Positions 1 to 7,722 of a stretch of 64,000 nt of DNA are shown piece by piece; positions within the stretch are counted from its first letter, which is position 1; the number at the start of each line of letters is the position of its first letter. The notes beneath the pieces were generated by a model. It had not been told where the DNA came from. It did not search any database and saw only the letters and a program-made list of their open reading frames with translations. The translations under genes and the position numbers were made by a program. The DNA lies in NCBI RefSeq assembly GCF_012843435.1, contig NZ_JABAFC010000019.1, positions 1-64,000 on the forward strand, in the 5' to 3' direction. This stretch comes from Psychrobacillus sp. BL-248-WT-3. Its GTDB lineage: Bacteria; Bacillota; Bacilli; Bacillales_A; Planococcaceae.

Positions 1-20
1 AACCGACAGAATTTGTTTTA

Positions 21-60
21 AGCAAAAGTGTTCACTCTAAATTAGCAAAAAGTGTTCAAT
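21..60. repeat. two direct copies of an IS21-like terminal motif
   Basis: The motif AGCAAAAGTGTTCA at about 21-34 recurs as AGCAAAAAGTGTTCA at about 44-58, 23 nt apart. From memory, several terminal copies of a GTGTTCA-type motif are typical of IS21-family ends in Bacillales. The copies abut the stop codon of the neighbouring STAS gene at 62. I infer that an IS21-like element lies mostly outside the left edge. No istA or istB is visible here, so this is tentative. Confidence 0.35.
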
Positions 61-61
61 T

Positions 62-865
62 CTACTTGACGGTTACAAATGTGCCATAAGTTCTTGTATC
101 TTTATCAAATAGCATGCCTAATCGAATCATTTGTCGAACAACCTCAGGTCTTAAACCAGTAATTACAGTTTGGCATCCCATCATTGATGTACCATAAATT
201 GTCTTTAAAAGATGTTCTATTACTTCTGTCTCCATTTCTGCTATACCTGATAAATCTATTATTAAAGTTTGGATTCTGAGTTTACTAATTTCAGTTAATA
301 CTTTTTCTTCTAGAATTGAAGTTCTATATGTATCTACTGATCCAATTAAAGGTAAAATACAAATGGAAGGTGTGATCGGTATTATTGGTACCGATAAGGT
401 TTCAACTACTTTTTTCTGAGAGGATATCAAAGCATCTTTATAAGTTGAATAATTAATAAAAAATTCGTTTAAGAAGTTGTCAATTCTATTATTTAGCTGC
501 TTTTCAATTTTAAAGAAGTCCTCTAGGTCCATCATTTGATCGGAATCATTCAATTCCTTTATAAACCTCCACATGGTTCGACGGATAGCTTGCACCCATT
601 CTAATTTAAAAGAAAGCGTTAAAGAATGAGTTGCCCACGCAATACCTTCTTGCTTAGCAAATAGATTTAACTCCTCATCATTACCCTCGATAATGTTTTT
701 AATAAGATGATGTGCATTGTTGATAAGGTCAATATCACCAACTCTTAAAATATCATTAATCTTATCTTTAACATTTACTGCCTCTGATAAAAGATTATCT
801 TCGACTTTCCCCTTGTTACCTTCGAAATATTCTTTAATTCCTCCGTCTAATAATAGTTTTTCCAA
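62..865 (-). CDS. RsbR-type STAS-domain protein (RsbT co-antagonist paralogue), probably C-terminally clipped
   Basis: 267 residues. The N-terminal ~150 residues are helical and resemble the non-haem globin sensor part of RsbR proteins. The C-terminal ~115 form a STAS domain with LIIDLSGIAEMET near residue 200 and GCQTVITGLRPE near 232, the two segments that hold the phosphorylated Thr residues in RsbRA. Such proteins build the stressosome that holds RsbT and gates sigma-B. The start is TTG at 863-865 with AGGGGG upstream; no in-frame ATG fits. The protein ends abruptly at YGTFVTVK, where RsbR proteins normally continue into a last helix, and the stop lies at the edge of the IS21-like repeat. 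I infer loss of roughly 10-20 residues. Confidence 0.85.
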   Translation of the reverse strand: MEKLLLDGGIKEYFEGNKGKVEDNLLSEAVNVKDKINDILRVGDIDLINNAHHLIKNIIEGNDEELNLFAKQEGIAWATHSLTLSFKLEWVQAIRRTMWRFIKELNDSDQMMDLEDFFKIEKQLNNRIDNFLNEFFINYSTYKDALISSQKKVVETLSVPIIPITPSICILPLIGSVDTYRTSILEEKVLTEISKLRIQTLIIDLSGIAEMETEVIEHLLKTIYGTSMMGCQTVITGLRPEVVRQMIRLGMLFDKDTRTYGTFVTVK

Positions 866-980
866 GTGACATCCCCCTATAATTTAAATAAAATTAAACA
901 CTCGATTCTTATACCCAAATCCTTTGAATATTAAACACTATGTAGATAGTGTTTTCTTTAGAGTTTAATATATTTTCAGG

Positions 981-1010
981 AAAAAAAATAGCCCATCATA
1001 ATGATGGGCT
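981..1010 (-). terminator. rho-independent terminator of the cold-shock gene
   Basis: Perfect inverted repeat AGCCCATCA-TTA-TGATGGGCT followed on the minus strand by a run of eight T. It lies 6 nt beyond the csp stop codon. Confidence 0.9.
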
Positions 1011-1016
1011 TCCTAC

Positions 1017-1217
1017 TTATAGTTTTGTTACATTTGCAGCTTGTGGCCCGCGATTTCCTTCTACAACTTCAAATTCTACACTTTGGCCTTCTTCAAGTGA
1101 TTTGAAGCCATCACCTTGAATAGCAGAGAAGTGTACGAATACATCATTTTCTCCTTCAATTTCGATGAATCCAAATCCTTTTTCTGCATTAAACCATTTT
1201 ACAGTACCTTGTTTCAT
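1017..1217 (-). CDS. cold-shock protein, CspA family (copy 1)
   Basis: 66 residues, the usual family length. The single OB-fold carries RNP1 KGFGFIE and RNP2 VFVHFSAI and ends [13 protein letters not shown]. It binds single-stranded RNA/DNA as an RNA chaperone at low temperature and in stationary phase. The frame is open further upstream, but the ATG at 1215-1217 sits a proper distance from TGGAGG (1225-1230) and starts the conserved [10 protein letters not shown]. Transcribed alone: strong promoter at 1357-1384, leader of about 130 nt, terminator immediately after. It is one of three cspA-type genes in the window. Confidence 0.97.
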   Translation of the reverse strand: MKQGTVKWFNAEKGFGFIEIEGENDVFVHFSAIQGDGFKSLEEGQSVEFEVVEGNRGPQAANVTKL

Positions 1218-1262
1218 GTTATTACCTCCAAAAATAAAATTAACAATATGTAAACTAAAAAA

Positions 1263-1321
1263 TTCACATATTCCATGAAGTACCGACATCACATCATCGA
1301 TCACTACATGGGATATGTGAA
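1263..1321 (-). promoter_or_regulatory. hairpin in the cold-shock mRNA leader
   Basis: Arms at 1263-1277 and 1307-1321 are complementary over 14 of 15 positions and enclose a 29-nt loop. They sit in the transcribed leader between the promoter and the ribosome site. Structured long leaders are known for cspA-type mRNAs, where refolding in the cold exposes the start. That this hairpin acts so is inference. Confidence 0.55.
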
Positions 1322-1356
1322 TTGCTCAACCGGTTTATACTTTATTGTTACTATAA

Positions 1357-1384
1357 ATTATAGCAGTTGGATAAATTTAGTCAA
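1357..1384 (-). promoter_or_regulatory. sigma-A promoter of csp copy 1 with extended -10
   Basis: On the minus strand TTGACT (1384-1379), 16 nt, then TATAAT (1362-1357) preceded by TG-C, giving the extended -10 TGCTATAAT. Transcription would start near 1350, leaving a leader of about 130 nt. Confidence 0.8.
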
Positions 1385-1410
1385 CAAATAATTACATTAT
1401 TCTAAATCGT

Positions 1411-1686
1411 TTACTTGATATTAAATATGATTCCATGGAAAATTTGTAAGTCATCTTCACACGACTCACAATAACATTGTTCCTTTACTGACCAAAATGC
1501 CCAGTACTTATTGTTTCTCATCTCTTCTTTTGGGAACTTCCTTCTTAATTCGGTTAGTTTTTTTTCTAAAAATGAGCGAGCCTGGTCCTCTTGATCAAAT
1601 TCCGCTTTTTCCATTATAAACTCTTCCCAGCCCTCAAAAGCCCACCACGGCTCATAGTCTGCTTTCATATAAATAACCTCATACAT
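1411..1686 (-). CDS. DUF1033 family protein
   Basis: 91 residues, soluble, acidic and rich in Trp/Tyr. It opens MYEVIYMKADYEPWW with AFEGWEEFI following, the signature of the DUF1033 family in Firmicutes; the family's function is unknown. The C-terminal half has a Cys pair (CYCESC near residue 72) that could bind metal. The ATG at 1684-1686 has a GAGGCG site upstream. It is monocistronic, upstream of csp on the same strand, with no clear terminator between them. Confidence 0.85.
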   Translation of the reverse strand: MYEVIYMKADYEPWWAFEGWEEFIMEKAEFDQEDQARSFLEKKLTELRRKFPKEEMRNNKYWAFWSVKEQCYCESCEDDLQIFHGIIFNIK

Positions 1687-1897
1687 ATTGTAATCGCCTC
1701 TAATACTTTTTATTAATACATATTTTACTGCTCACAAAGAAAATGTCTACTCTTTTGACTTTTGAAACTGAATAAATTGAAAAAATTTGCTATTTAAGTT
1801 AAGTTATAAATAACATCAAAGTAAATAAAAGAGAAATTAAACGGTAATATGCTCCCATTAATTTCGACATATATGAAACCTTCTTTTCTCTCGTTCG

Positions 1898-1903
1898 TAT
1901 AAT
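1898..1903 (+). promoter_or_regulatory. probable -10 box for xpaC-telA
   Basis: TATAAT stands 28 nt before the xpaC start. No convincing -35 lies 16-18 nt upstream, so only the -10 is called. Confidence 0.4.
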
Positions 1904-1931
1904 GTAGTGTATATATAAGGAGGTCTTGACT

Positions 1932-2603
1932 ATGACACAAGTAATACAAACCGTCATTCGTCATATTATTAATGTTCCTGTCATGATTACATCATGGCTA
2001 ATTTTCTTCTTTCCAGTTGAATTAGGTTTTTTGGTAAGCTCAGCGTTAGCAGTAGTTACCTACCTAACTTCTAATTTTGCTATCAAAAAAATTCAACAGA
2101 GATCTATTATGAAGAAATATGATTTAACTTCATCAGAGTATTTTCATATTCGAAAGCAGATTAAGGAAGCAACAGCAAAAGTTCGTACACTTAATAACCA
2201 TTATTTAAAAGTACGATCAGTGAGCTCTTTTAAACAGCTTTTCGAATTAAATAGATTAGCAAAACGAATTATTGCCTTAGTTAAAGCAAACCCAAAGAAA
2301 TTTTACCAAGCTGAAAACTTCTTCTACGCTCATTTAGATTCGGCAGTAGAGCTAACATCTAAGTATACATTCTTAGTTTCTCAGCCATCAAAGAACAAAG
2401 AGATGAAAATTGCTTTGCAGGATACTCGTGAAACACTAGAATCCATTAACTCTATCATGGAAGATGACTTAAAAAATGTTCTTGCTAGTGATATGGAGCA
2501 CTTAAGAATGGAACTTGATTTTGCTAAACTATCCGTATCTAAAAACGAAAAACCTTTATATCTAAAAGGAGAGACAACAAATGAGCGAAAATATCTCGAA
2601 TAA
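1932..2603 (+). CDS. xpaC: XpaC-like 5-bromo-4-chloroindolyl phosphate hydrolysis family protein
   Basis: 223 residues. An N-terminal hydrophobic hairpin (about residues 15-50) is followed by a helical cytoplasmic domain. It matches the XpaC family, named for an X-phosphate hydrolysis phenotype; the molecular role is unclear. The ATG at 1932 lies 8 nt from AAGGAGG (1917-1923); an in-frame TTG at 1926 is too close. It overlaps telA by 23 bp, so the two are translationally coupled, as in the B. subtilis xpaC-yaaN pair. It probably acts with TelA at the membrane. Confidence 0.85.
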   Translation: MTQVIQTVIRHIINVPVMITSWLIFFFPVELGFLVSSALAVVTYLTSNFAIKKIQQRSIMKKYDLTSSEYFHIRKQIKEATAKVRTLNNHYLKVRSVSSFKQLFELNRLAKRIIALVKANPKKFYQAENFFYAHLDSAVELTSKYTFLVSQPSKNKEMKIALQDTRETLESINSIMEDDLKNVLASDMEHLRMELDFAKLSVSKNEKPLYLKGETTNERKYLE

Positions 2604-3777
2604 AACAGACGATCTTTTAATGGACGAACTACTTAATAATCCATTTTCTCTAAATGAAACAAAGCCTCAAACATTAACTAAACAAGCAAATGAGGCGCTA
2701 CCAACTAAATTAATTGATCGCTTATCGGAAGAAGAGAAACAAAAAGCTAAGCAGCTAGCAGATCAAATACCTGCTGGTAATTATGAAGCGATCTTAACAT
2801 ATGGAGCCAATGCTCAAACAGAGCTTACCCGCTTTTCACATCAAATGCTGGACCATGTGCAAAAGAAAGATATCGGACCAGTTGGAGATATATTAGGCGA
2901 TTTAATGAAAAAACTTTCAGAGCTAAATCCTGAAGAGCTTTCCAACGAAAAGAAAAGTGGCATTAAAAAGCTTTTTAATCGTGTAAACAGATCTGTTCAA
3001 GAAATGATGACAAAATATCAAAAGCTTAGTACGCAAATCGACCGTATTGGCATTCAATTGGAGCATTCAAAACGTGGTCTAGTAGAGGATGTTCAAATGT
3101 TAGATAAGCTATATGATCAAAACAAAACATATTTTCAAGCATTAAACGTTTATATTGCAGCTGCTGAACTAAAAAAAGATGAAATACTCAACGTTACGAT
3201 ACCAGAACTAAAAAGAAAAGCTGAAATGTCAAACGACCAAATGGCTTACCAGGAAGTTAATGATATGGCCCAATTTGTGGATCGACTTGAAAAACGAGTT
3301 TATGACCTACAGCTTTCACGTCAGATTACCATTCAAAGTGCGCCACAAATACGTATGATTCAACAAACAAACCAAACGTTAGCTGAAAAAATACAATCTT
3401 CTATCATGACATCCATTCCATTATGGAAAAACCAAATTGCGATTGCCTTAACGTTAAATCGTCAGCAAAAAGCAGTAGCAGCTCAAAGACAAGTTACAAA
3501 AACAACGAACGACTTACTATTGAAAAACTCGGAAATGCTCAAAGTGAATAGTATTGAAACAGCTAAAGAAAATGAGCGAGGTATCGTAGAAATCGATACA
3601 TTGAAGAAAACACAGGAAAATCTTCTGCAAACAATCGAGGAAACGATGCGTATTCAAGCAGATGGAAGAGTTAAGCGAAAAGCTGCTGAAATTGAAATTG
3701 GTCGAATGGAAGAAGAACTAAAACAACGTCTCCTTCTTATTGCTGACCAATCTAAAAACAGATCCGTTCAACCATAA
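2581..3777 (+). CDS. TelA/KlaA family toxic-anion-resistance protein (YaaN-like)
   Basis: 398 residues, cytoplasmic and almost wholly helical, with long coiled-coil stretches across the middle and C-terminal third. It matches the TelA family, linked to tellurite and envelope stress resistance. The ATG at 2581 has AAAGGAGA 8-9 nt upstream, inside the 3' end of xpaC. A strong terminator follows within 20 bp, so the operon is just xpaC-telA. In B. subtilis YaaN and YceH are paralogues; the XpaC partner favours the YaaN type. No defect seen. Confidence 0.9.
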   Translation: MSENISNKTDDLLMDELLNNPFSLNETKPQTLTKQANEALPTKLIDRLSEEEKQKAKQLADQIPAGNYEAILTYGANAQTELTRFSHQMLDHVQKKDIGPVGDILGDLMKKLSELNPEELSNEKKSGIKKLFNRVNRSVQEMMTKYQKLSTQIDRIGIQLEHSKRGLVEDVQMLDKLYDQNKTYFQALNVYIAAAELKKDEILNVTIPELKRKAEMSNDQMAYQEVNDMAQFVDRLEKRVYDLQLSRQITIQSAPQIRMIQQTNQTLAEKIQSSIMTSIPLWKNQIAIALTLNRQQKAVAAQRQVTKTTNDLLLKNSEMLKVNSIETAKENERGIVEIDTLKKTQENLLQTIEETMRIQADGRVKRKAAEIEIGRMEEELKQRLLLIADQSKNRSVQP

Positions 3778-3796
3778 ATTGCATATCAATAAAATA

Positions 3797-3850
3797 AAGA
3801 CTGGAGTCTAACTCAGAATCTTGAGTTTGACTCCAGTCTTATTATTTGGC
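3797..3850 (+). terminator. terminator of xpaC-telA
   Basis: About 20-bp stem: AAGACTGGAGTC at 3797-3808 pairs with GACTCCAGTCTT at 3829-3840, with further pairing of AACTCA/TGAGTT towards the loop. The following stretch is TTATTATTT. The left end of MITE copy A begins at its T-rich tail. Confidence 0.85.
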
Positions 3851-4232
3851 TATGTTAAAGGATAATGTTTATATTTTTAAAATGATTTGGTGTTCCCTAC
3901 TTCTTTAAACAAAGGAACTTTTAAATGGCTATTAAGAACATAAATAGATTGTGAAAATGGGGTTGGTGACAGTTTTTTTAACTTAGTTTATCCGAGTAAA
4001 TTTATTAGCGCTTTATCGATGCTAAATCTGTTCCCATTTATTGATTGGAGCCCAGACGGCGACTCCTACGAGATGGGTGAGACAGATAAGACACATCACA
4101 ACTACGCGTAAGCGATGGGTGATGGCTTACCGCTCCCCTGAGGAAAGCGTCCGGCTGGTGCGAAAAGTCAATACTACTCTCTGATCTAAGATTTATTTGC
4201 ATTATAAATCAACCATAACCTTTAACGTAGCC
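3848..4232. mobile_element. MITE-like element, copy A (385 bp, no coding capacity)
   Basis: Terminal inverted repeats: GGCTATGTTAAAGGATAATG at 3848-3867 against the reverse complement of 4213-4232, GGCTACGTTAAAGGTTATGG (17 of 20 match). The same element recurs at 14235-14623 in the same orientation, with near-identical stretches such as TTTATTAGCGCTTTATCGAT and CTCTCTGATCTAAGATTT. Inside is a GC-richer imperfect palindrome (about 4040-4172) beginning TTGATTGGAGC. No open frame fits a transposase, so it is a non-autonomous element. The flanking duplication is not recognisable in this copy. It fills the gap between telA and yojO. Confidence 0.75.
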
Positions 4233-4262
4233 TCTTTATAAAACAATGTTTGACTATTCTTC

Positions 4263-6143
4263 TTAGCTTTTTACGACATGCTGAAGCATTTTACGCAGTA
4301 AACGTAACGTTTCATCTGAGAACCTCTCCATAGAGGAAGCGGTCGCTGTTTTCTTACCGAAGATAAGCTGGAACAGGTTAATTTGTTCGTCTGTTGGCTC
4401 CTCTTCATTAAGAAATAAATGAAGTATAGAAATCTGCTTTCGTTCGACTTCCAATACTGCTTCAGCAGTATCCATAATACCATTTTGGGCATAGCCAAAA
4501 GCTGAGGGTTCTCCGTCTGAGAAGACTAATAGAAATTTATGTGTTTCTGGTCTAGTTTCTAAACGTTTGCCTATCCAACGGATTGCAAAACCATCACGGT
4601 TATCCTCATGTGCTTCCATGGCCAAAATATTTTGACCACTATCCTTTTGTCCATCTTCTAATCGATGAATCCATTCAAATGTATTAGGTTGGCTAGTTTC
4701 AGTTGCCTCATAGGCATCTTCATAATGAAGTACGATTTCATGAGCAATGTTTAATTCTCTTAGTACATCGTGGAATAATAAAACAGCCTTTTGTGTCTCC
4801 GGCATTTTATCCTGCATGGATGCAGACCCATCTACCAGTAAACCAAATACGGCATTGAGTCTTGTACTCGGAGCATCTTTTTTGTAGAACGGCTTAGGTC
4901 TTTCCTCTGTCCATATAGACGTCATTCGAGTAGAAAGTCGACCTTTTGATAAATTGGTCCGCTTATCTACCTTTTTTTGTTCCATGCGTTTTTTCATTTC
5001 ATGGACAAAGGCCCTAACAAAGGGAGCTTGCTCCTGCCGGATTGTCTGAAGTTCTGATTTCGTATGCGGATGGAGCATGCTTTCAATTCTCTTTTCTTCG
5101 TATATCACATTTAAATGTTCATATCCAAAGCTCTTACCTGCCTTCTTGGTACTTCCCATTTTATCCTCTACTTGATCTGACGAAAGATTTTCCTTCGTAT
5201 TCCCAGCCGATTGTCCCCTACCCGTTTCCGTAATGTCATGACCCTCTCGGCCTTCTTCAGCGTTGACGTTTTGTTCCGCTTTCCCATCTGTTCCATGTTC
5301 CAGCTCATACTGTAGATGTACTCCTCTTTCCTGTTCATTTTCTCTGTGCCAGGATCTAAATACTTCCTCGATCGTGTCTTTCCTTTCATCCTCACCTTTT
5401 AAAGAATCCTTCATGCCTTGATGATAATGGAAGTCTTTACTCATTAAAGTATTAGGAGAGAGAATCGCATAAAATTGTAAAATAGAATCAGTCGAAATAT
5501 ATTCTGTTAAAAAATTTACAAGCTGATACGCTAAATCAATAGAGTCATTTGTAGATATATGATCGTATACTCTTTGAATCATGCTGTTAGTTTGAATAAA
5601 CGCCTCAGGACCTTTTGCATTAATTGTACCTTCATATAAACTAATATAAAGGTAACTAATATAAGCATCTGCTAAAAACCCTTTTTGAAGATTAACATTT
5701 AACTGTTGCTTATGAAAGGCAAGATATGTTTCCACTCTTGCAATAAAGATTTTCCTTGTACCAATACGTCTTTTTTGTATATATTCCATAAGGCGAAATT
5801 CCTCAAGACAAAACACTAGTTGATCCATTAATTTAGACAGATTGTTATCTCTATCTTTTAAGTAGTCTAGCCAAGCGCCGATGCTGAAGTATTTCCAGAA
5901 CCCTTCGGTTAAGAGATAGATGTCTGAAAGTCTCCCTTTATGCATCACCTCTTCACTTCGATGTCTCCAAAACACACTAATGGATATTGTTTGCTCCTCC
6001 GGCTGAAATTCTATTAGTTTTCGTTCATTAATAGTAATTCCCAAGTCTTTGGTCATTGCACGAGCAATTGTCTCGTAATGCATCAGTTGTCTAGCATCAA
6101 TCGTTTCGTTGTTAAATTGTATAAAGCGATTTACTGAAGACAT
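4263..6143 (-). CDS. yojO: VWA-domain protein, YojO-like (MoxR partner)
   Basis: 626 residues. The helical N-terminal half is followed by a charged low-complexity linker (about residues 265-340) and a C-terminal von Willebrand A domain. The MIDAS motif is LLVDGSASMQDK (DxSxS near residue 436), with a late FSDGEPS. Such proteins partner MoxR-type AAA ATPases as metal-dependent chaperones or assembly factors (compare NorD/CobT). The gene starts 9 nt after the stop of yojN, and the pair lies downstream of odhAB as in B. subtilis. The substrate is unknown; odhAB is a guess from position only. Confidence 0.88.
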   Translation of the reverse strand: MSSVNRFIQFNNETIDARQLMHYETIARAMTKDLGITINERKLIEFQPEEQTISISVFWRHRSEEVMHKGRLSDIYLLTEGFWKYFSIGAWLDYLKDRDNNLSKLMDQLVFCLEEFRLMEYIQKRRIGTRKIFIARVETYLAFHKQQLNVNLQKGFLADAYISYLYISLYEGTINAKGPEAFIQTNSMIQRVYDHISTNDSIDLAYQLVNFLTEYISTDSILQFYAILSPNTLMSKDFHYHQGMKDSLKGEDERKDTIEEVFRSWHRENEQERGVHLQYELEHGTDGKAEQNVNAEEGREGHDITETGRGQSAGNTKENLSSDQVEDKMGSTKKAGKSFGYEHLNVIYEEKRIESMLHPHTKSELQTIRQEQAPFVRAFVHEMKKRMEQKKVDKRTNLSKGRLSTRMTSIWTEERPKPFYKKDAPSTRLNAVFGLLVDGSASMQDKMPETQKAVLLFHDVLRELNIAHEIVLHYEDAYEATETSQPNTFEWIHRLEDGQKDSGQNILAMEAHEDNRDGFAIRWIGKRLETRPETHKFLLVFSDGEPSAFGYAQNGIMDTAEAVLEVERKQISILHLFLNEEEPTDEQINLFQLIFGKKTATASSMERFSDETLRLLRKMLQHVVKS

Positions 6144-6152
6144 TATACCGCC

Positions 6153-7016
6153 TCACTTAATCCAAGAGGAAGCAAGCTCTAATACGAGTCTCTTCTCTTG
6201 CTCATCATCTAGCTTTTCAGCGATCGCATATTCAATTGCTCTCAAAGGATCCATATATTGTGCTAAGTCCATTGCATATTGGAGGCTCCGAATAGAAGCA
6301 GCATCCTCCGCTAAAAGACCTTGCTGCACTTGTGCCATTAAATCCTCTGCTAGGTTAAGCATTAGCGTATGAAGATCTTTAGGAGCATTTGGGAATAAAT
6401 TATTAAACAATTTTTCAAGTAATTCTCCAGTGATATATGGAATTGAAAAAGATACAAAACGATTTTTTAATGCTTCATTCATAGGAGTAGTTCCAATATA
6501 TCCTTCATTAATTGCTGCGATTACAGAAAAATCAGGATGTGCCTTAATAACCTCTCCCGTATATGGATTAGTCAACATACGACGGTAATCTAATACACTA
6601 TGTAAAATTGGCAAGGTTTCAGGCTTAGCCATGTTTATTTCATCTATATAAAGAATATGTCCTTTTTTCATCGACTCAATTACAGGACCATCTACAAATT
6701 CAATCACATTTGTCCCTTCCTTAATGACAATTGTTTTAAAACCAAGCAATGCCTCTGCGTCTAGGTCTACAGAACAATTGATACTTTGTACTGGCTGTGA
6801 AAAGAAATGGGACACTGTTTCAGCTAGCTTAGTCTTCCCTGCTCCCGTTGGCCCCTTTAATAAAACAGGTTTTTTTAAGGAAACCGCTATTTGCACGTCT
6901 TCATATAAATGGTCGATAGGCGAAACATATCCTCCCGTGCCAATCAAATCTGTATCTTTATCGCTGTGCACTCTACTAGTTCTTAACTCTTTTTCTTTTT
7001 GTATTAACTCAATCAC
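6153..7016 (-). CDS. yojN: MoxR-type AAA+ ATPase, YojN-like
   Basis: 287 residues, a single AAA+ module. Walker A GPTGAGKT is at residues 55-62, Walker B ILYIDEIN near 123, a sensor-1 segment VIAAINEG follows, and NEALKNRF carries the likely arginine finger. The start is GTG (7014-7016) with AAGGAGG 8 nt upstream. A DUF6501 terminator sits immediately upstream, so the pair needs its own promoter or read-through. MoxR ATPases remodel or metallate partner enzymes together with VWA proteins; the partner here is the next gene. Confidence 0.9.
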   Translation of the reverse strand: MIELIQKEKELRTSRVHSDKDTDLIGTGGYVSPIDHLYEDVQIAVSLKKPVLLKGPTGAGKTKLAETVSHFFSQPVQSINCSVDLDAEALLGFKTIVIKEGTNVIEFVDGPVIESMKKGHILYIDEINMAKPETLPILHSVLDYRRMLTNPYTGEVIKAHPDFSVIAAINEGYIGTTPMNEALKNRFVSFSIPYITGELLEKLFNNLFPNAPKDLHTLMLNLAEDLMAQVQQGLLAEDAASIRSLQYAMDLAQYMDPLRAIEYAIAEKLDDEQEKRLVLELASSWIK

Positions 7017-7033
7017 GCTATTGTCCTCCTTAA

Positions 7034-7066
7034 CAAAAAAAACTGATGAAGGCTCATCAGTTTTTT
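7034..7066 (-). terminator. terminator of the DUF6501 gene
   Basis: AAAAAACTGATGA-GCCT-TCATCAGTTTTTT, 13-bp stem with T tracts on both strands. It overlaps the last codons of the gene and lies 18 bp before yojN. Confidence 0.85.
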
Positions 7067-7262
7067 ATTGAAAATATTCCTTGTAGTATCCGCCGACCTT
7101 ACCGGTATTATCAATGACGAATAAAAATTCTTCTGTTTCATTTTTTACTTCGTATGTCTTTCCAACAGTCAATACATTGCTAACTAAGAATTTTTTAGCG
7201 TCTGTATGAATACATGTTACTGTCTTAGTAGTTGGCTTTAAAGCCCAATTAGTATGTATCAT
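7065..7262 (-). CDS. DUF6501 family small protein
   Basis: 65 residues beginning MIHTNWALKPTTKTVTCIH and ending IDNTGKVGGYYKEYFQ, a small all-beta-looking protein matching my memory of DUF6501 of Bacillales; function unknown. The ATG at 7260-7262 has AAAGGA about 10 nt upstream; a GTG three codons earlier overlaps that site and is less likely. A sigma-A-like promoter with an overlapping palindrome lies at 7285-7315 and a terminator overlaps the 3' end, so it is a self-contained transcription unit. Confidence 0.75.
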   Translation of the reverse strand: MIHTNWALKPTTKTVTCIHTDAKKFLVSNVLTVGKTYEVKNETEEFLFVIDNTGKVGGYYKEYFQ

Positions 7263-7284
7263 TTCAACCACTTCCTTTATCTAT

Positions 7285-7315
7285 AGTATACGATTGAATT
7301 CATGAAAATTCAATC
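7285..7315 (-). promoter_or_regulatory. promoter with operator-like palindrome for the DUF6501 gene
   Basis: On the minus strand TTGAAT (7313-7308), 17 nt, TATACT (7290-7285). A perfect 9-bp inverted repeat GATTGAATT-N6-AATTCAATC (7315-7292) covers the -35 and most of the spacer, where a repressor would block polymerase. The palindrome is seen; its role is inferred. Confidence 0.6.
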
Positions 7316-7329
7316 ATGTTACTGCTGTA

Positions 7330-7588
7330 TTTAGGTGTCACTTGCTCTGGTTTAGGTGACAGTTCTACTTCCTATAGGTGCGTTTCGCACTTGGTTTAGG
7401 TGTCCATGGACTACGTTTAGGTGCACATTTACTCTTTAGGTGGCATTCGCTCTCTTTTAGGTGACACTTCTTCACCATTTAGGTGCGCTCCCACTTGGTT
7501 AGGTGTCCATGGTCTACGGTTCGGTGTACTTTTACGCTTTAAGTGACATTCGCTCCCTTTTAGGTAACACTTCCTCCCCCTTTATGTG
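7330..7588. repeat. array of about 13 degenerate 21-nt repeats with five-copy higher-order period
   Basis: Copies of TTTAGGTG(N)CA start at 7330, 7351, 7373, 7395, 7416, 7435, 7456, 7478, 7498, 7519, 7538, 7559 and 7581, spaced 19-22 nt. The variable parts repeat every fifth copy: GTCCATGG at 7395/7498, CGCACTTGG-like at 7373/7478, GCATTCGCTC-like at 7435/7538. This gives a super-period of 103-105 nt. Spacing changes break any reading frame, so it is not coding. It fills the gap between the odhB terminator and the DUF6501 promoter. Confidence 0.8.
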
Positions 7589-7635
7589 CGATTCACCTTA
7601 AATTGCTCCCTATAGGAAACAATCCTAAAGCACAC

Positions 7636-7684
7636 AAAAAAAGCACCGACGAATCTACGTAAACGTAGAACGTTCGGTGCTTTT
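7636..7684 (-). terminator. terminator of odhAB
   Basis: On the minus strand AAAGCACCGA pairs with TCGGTGCTTT, with an inner CTACG/CGTAG helix, followed by a T run. It lies about 40 bp beyond the odhB stop. Confidence 0.85.
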
Positions 7685-7722
7685 GATTTTAAGGTTGGTT
7701 TTGACCCAGCCTCAAAAATATA

